From the NCBI GenBank assembly GCA_000753945.1, contig JQOA01000248.1:1-7389 (forward strand): DNA of 7,389 bases. Reading direction: 5' to 3'. Source of the DNA: Smithella sp. D17. GTDB lineage: Bacteria > Desulfobacterota > Syntrophia > Syntrophales > Smithellaceae. The position numbers were made by a program, and so were the translations under genes. The notes under the pieces were generated by a model. It did no database searches, was not told where the DNA came from, and was given only the letters and a program-made list of their open reading frames with translations. This document shows positions 4,648 through 7,389 of this stretch, piece by piece (position 1 is the first letter of the stretch; the number at the start of each line of letters is the position of its first letter).

Positions 4648-7389
4648 TTAATACTCTATGTTTCTTATCAGCTCACTGGCAATGTTAGAGCTATTAAGCC
4701 GCATTATACTCTCTTCCGCGCGGCCAAAGCTCAAAAGGTTAATACTTCCATACCATACAACTTTTTGGTCAATAATCGCGAATTTTTGATGGATATTGGA
4801 TTTACTGACCAGGTTTACACCAGCCGTTTTCAGCACGTTCAATATTTCCTCCACCGCCGGTTTATCTTTATAATCTGTTGCAGGCCTTGTCATAATCGTA
4901 ATCCTGACCTTCTGATCTAATGCGACACTCATCAATTCCAGCATTTGCAGGACTCGTCTTTTCGTAACAAATGGACTTACAATCAGGATTTCCCGCGCGG
5001 CATTAATCAAATCATTTTTATAAACCGGAAGAAAATTATTACTATCAAATATGATGTCCACAGATTCATCAGCCAAGCTTCCAGTTTTTGCCTTGTATCC
5101 GATTGACGCATATCCGGCGAGCCGTTTGTTGTACATTTTCTCCAGCATTCGGACATGAATGTCGGCATAATCATAAATCTGGACTTCGCTCTTATTCTCA
5201 AATAGCCGATGCAACCTGCCCGCGTACTGTTGCAGTGTCCCCTTCCATGATATAGGCATCGCTAAAAAAAGCGTATCCAGCCTGGCTTCATCGAATCCCT
5301 CGCCAATATATTTACCAGTGGCAATGAGAGTCAATTGCTTGCCCGCTTGCGTTTCGGATATTCTTATCAATAACTCTTTCGTTTCCCTGGCACCCATACC
5401 TCCGGTAAGAGCGATTACATCCGGTATGTTTTCGCTTAATTTATTGGCCAGCTCCGCGACATGGGCGACTCTTTCGGTGAGGACAAGGGAATTTCTGCCA
5501 TTTTGAAAAGCGTTGATCACATCATCGGAAATCAACTGATTGCGGAATTCATTAATAACGATTTCTGAATACAGCTCTTGAATGGAGATTTCCTTTTGAT
5601 CCTTTTCAAATGGCATACGAAAACTGGTAAATCTCGGAATAACATAATGTTCAAAAGGCCTTTTTTCAGCTTGCTTCCTGGCATCCACGCTGTATCTGAC
5701 CGGACCGCAATGCATAAATATAATCGGATGATGACCGTCTCGCCTTGCGGGTGTGGCTGTTAATCCGTAAACATATTTTGCATGGACGTTCTTGAGGATT
5801 TGTTCAAAGCTGAACGCCGGAACATGGTGGCATTCATCAACAATCACCATGCCGTAATTTTTTATCCATTCCTTCACTTCACCGCCACTACTCAAAGACT
5901 GCATAATCGCAACATCAATGATACCGCCGGGGTTATTTTTCCCGGCACCTATCTGTCCAATCAAACTCTGTTGCGTTTTTCGTCCGCGCTTTTTTGCCAA
6001 AACGGGCAATTCTTCATCAATTTTCAGGAATTCTGTCAATCTTTCCGCCCATTGCGAAAGCAGTTGTTGTCTGTGCACTAATATCAGTGTGTTTACTTTT
6101 CGTTCAGCAATCAGATTTGCGGCAATGACTGTTTTTCCAAAGGCAGTGGTTGCCGCAAGAACGCCATCCTCATATTTTAACATCTCTTCCGCAGCCACCG
6201 GCTGTTCTTCTCGCAGTGTCCCGATAAACTCAACTTTGATGTGCCTGCCTGAATTGGTATTATCAGACCATGTTGCCTCAACTCCTGCTTCGGCAAGCAC
6301 CTTTCTGACATCACTTTCACAGCCTCTTGGCAGGCAGATGTAATCTGACGTTTCATCCGCGCACGAAATAATCCTGGGTTTATTATATGTCGGCATGCGC
6401 ATCGCTTGTGCTTTGTAAAATTCCGGATTTTTAAACGCGGCCAGCCGTTTCAGAACGTTTAATGCCTTCTGCGAAATACCTGTTTTTTCAATATAGATCT
6501 TGTTTGCTTTGACAATCTTTATTTCTGAGGGGAAATCATTTTTTGACCATTTCAATTGGTATTTTTCCCATGGTTTGACGAGTTCTTCATCGGCCTCCTT
6601 TAGAGAGCCCAGCTCGTTGCCTTTACATAATCGTGGTATCAGTGCGGCTATTTCATCTTCGGATAATTTTCTGCTTTTTGATAGAAACTCCCATTGATCA
6701 GCGTAGGGGCTGAATCTTTCATCAATAAAGATACTGTTGCCGCATTCCCTGGCTTTTTTCTGTAACGGAAGAGCGATCAAGTTGCCAAAACCTCCTTTGG
6801 GCATTGTGTCCTGACTTGGGAAAAACCGATCATAGGATTGAAATGTTATTTCATGTCTTCTTCCCATGGAATATGTAAGCAAGGAAGATCCGAACTTTCT
6901 GGCCAAATGCGCCGGAATTTGGTTTTCAAAGAAAAACCAGGCATGAGCTCCGCTGCCGGAGCGGGAACGCTCGATTGCAATAGGAACATCAAAAGTAGCG
7001 CACACTTCTCTGAGTGTAGAAATATCTTTTAGCCAGCCGTCATCATCAAAATCAATTGCCAGAATGTGGCACGTATCATCCTGGCACATAGGATATATAC
7101 CGGCAACGATATCGCCTCTTAAATGTGCCTCAATGACTTTTTCATCCAAAACATCATAAGACTTATGCGAGCAGTCGAAACATTTTATTTTCGGTTTTCG
7201 GCAGAGACCTGATTTCCATTCATTCAGACAAACAGGCGCATAACCAGAGCGGCCATCCTTGCTCTGCCATCTTTTGGCATACACATCATCACGTCCTTTA
7301 AACAGTGACATAAACAAACTGATCTTATCTGCGGGGTTGGTAATAGAACAAGGGGTTGCAACCTCTTGTTCTATTCTGTTTTGGCAGTG
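4648..7389 (-). CDS. AEP primase (TOTE-type) - SF2 helicase - PLD nuclease fusion protein, 5' end beyond the window
   Basis: Numbered from the ATG at 7309-7311 (887 residues to the stop), the domains are as follows. (1) A Cys4 zinc site (Cys28, Cys37, Cys44, Cys47). (2) An archaeo-eukaryotic primase domain with the metal-binding pair in ILAIDFDD (Asp87, Asp89), SGSGAHAWFF (His123), HEITFQ (153-158) and FFPSQDTMPKGGFGNLIALP (163-182); this matches the AEP type described from TOTE conflict systems. (3) A superfamily 2 helicase with TAFGKT (389-394), VDECHH (491-496), LTATPARRDG (517-526), ATGKYIGEGFD (664-674) and QQYAGRLHR (694-702). (4) A C-terminal phospholipase-D-like domain with HQKFAIID (His841, Lys843, Asp848) and YGSIN (854-858), a single HKD motif, so it probably acts as a dimer. 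The catalytic residues look intact throughout. The likely role is nucleic-acid unwinding coupled to primer synthesis or cleavage, in defence or repair. The frame has no stop up to 7389 and the codons before the ATG read NPADKISLF, which resembles family N-termini, so the real start is probably upstream. ATG 7311 or TTG 7317 are alternatives. Confidence 0.88.
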   Translation of the reverse strand, partial: HCQNRIEQEVATPCSITNPADKISLFMSLFKGRDDVYAKRWQSKDGRSGYAPVCLNEWKSGLCRKPKIKCFDCSHKSYDVLDEKVIEAHLRGDIVAGIYPMCQDDTCHILAIDFDDDGWLKDISTLREVCATFDVPIAIERSRSGSGAHAWFFFENQIPAHLARKFGSSLLTYSMGRRHEITFQSYDRFFPSQDTMPKGGFGNLIALPLQKKARECGNSIFIDERFSPYADQWEFLSKSRKLSEDEIAALIPRLCKGNELGSLKEADEELVKPWEKYQLKWSKNDFPSEIKIVKANKIYIEKTGISQKALNVLKRLAAFKNPEFYKAQAMRMPTYNKPRIISCADETSDYICLPRGCESDVRKVLAEAGVEATWSDNTNSGRHIKVEFIGTLREEQPVAAEEMLKYEDGVLAATTAFGKTVIAANLIAERKVNTLILVHRQQLLSQWAERLTEFLKIDEELPVLAKKRGRKTQQSLIGQIGAGKNNPGGIIDVAIMQSLSSGGEVKEWIKNYGMVIVDECHHVPAFSFEQILKNVHAKYVYGLTATPARRDGHHPIIFMHCGPVRYSVDARKQAEKRPFEHYVIPRFTSFRMPFEKDQKEISIQELYSEIVINEFRNQLISDDVINAFQNGRNSLVLTERVAHVAELANKLSENIPDVIALTGGMGARETKELLIRISETQAGKQLTLIATGKYIGEGFDEARLDTLFLAMPISWKGTLQQYAGRLHRLFENKSEVQIYDYADIHVRMLEKMYNKRLAGYASIGYKAKTGSLADESVDIIFDSNNFLPVYKNDLINAAREILIVSPFVTKRRVLQMLELMSVALDQKVRITIMTRPATDYKDKPAVEEILNVLKTAGVNLVSKSNIHQKFAIIDQKVVWYGSINLLSFGRAEESIMRLNSSNIASELIRNIEY
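7342..7375. repeat. 34-base near-perfect palindrome at the right edge
   Basis: The arms AATAGAACAAG (7342-7352) and CTTGTTCTATT (7365-7375) are perfect inverted repeats of 11 bases. Between them lies GGTTGCAACC, itself a perfect palindrome, flanked by one G/T mismatch. The whole stretch has two-fold symmetry centred at 7358/7359 with only one mismatched pair. It lies in the open frame upstream of the primase-helicase ATG. No run of T follows on either strand, so it is not a standard intrinsic terminator. Confidence 0.8.

Noticed and set aside
5782..6343. Two overlapping plus-strand open frames of 99 and 141 codons
   Set aside because: Both lie antisense to the helicase motifs of the primase-helicase protein and encode low-complexity shadow sequence.

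Overview
The window is moderately AT-rich bacterial chromosome carrying accessory-type genes on both strands. The small zinc-ribbon/DUF2007 protein, the stand-alone ADP-forming acyl-CoA synthetase alpha-type protein and the primase-helicase are types I associate with anaerobic Desulfobacterota (Syntrophus- or Smithella-like lineages). That placement rests on the look of the proteins only and is tentative. No rRNA, tRNA, CRISPR array or intact mobile element was seen, and no gene-free stretch exceeds 300 bases.

Left part (1-1363): a YbhB/YbcL-type PEBP protein runs leftward. It appears to lose its last ~25 residues to a stop codon just inside the window edge. A class I SAM-dependent methyltransferase runs rightward from it. 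The 180-base gap between them holds two good divergent sigma70-type promoters. Middle (1364-4198): a short gap leads to a zinc-ribbon DUF2007 protein. Directly abutting its stop codon, in antisense, is a fragment of a second, unrelated methyltransferase that has lost both ends. Then comes a ~490-residue CoA-binding/ligase protein with a TTG start set by a very strong Shine-Dalgarno, followed by a small membrane-anchored protein of unknown function with its own predicted promoter.

Right part (4236-7389, all minus strand): a large multidomain protein combines a Cys4 zinc site, an archaeo-eukaryotic primase (AEP) domain of the type described from TOTE conflict systems, a superfamily 2 helicase and a C-terminal phospholipase-D-like nuclease domain. 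Its frame stays open to the right edge, so its true start probably lies outside the window. Sixty-eight bases downstream is a DUF2281-type antitoxin. The antitoxin overlaps by ATGA a short MazF/PemK-like toxin gene that keeps only the first ~30 conserved residues, so the toxin-antitoxin module looks disarmed.

The most interesting signals are the primase-helicase-nuclease protein, a candidate defence or mobile-DNA conflict effector, and the solitary antitoxin left beside its broken toxin. Two truncated genes, a possible third at the left edge, and a 34-base near-perfect palindrome at the right edge suggest a region with a history of rearrangement.
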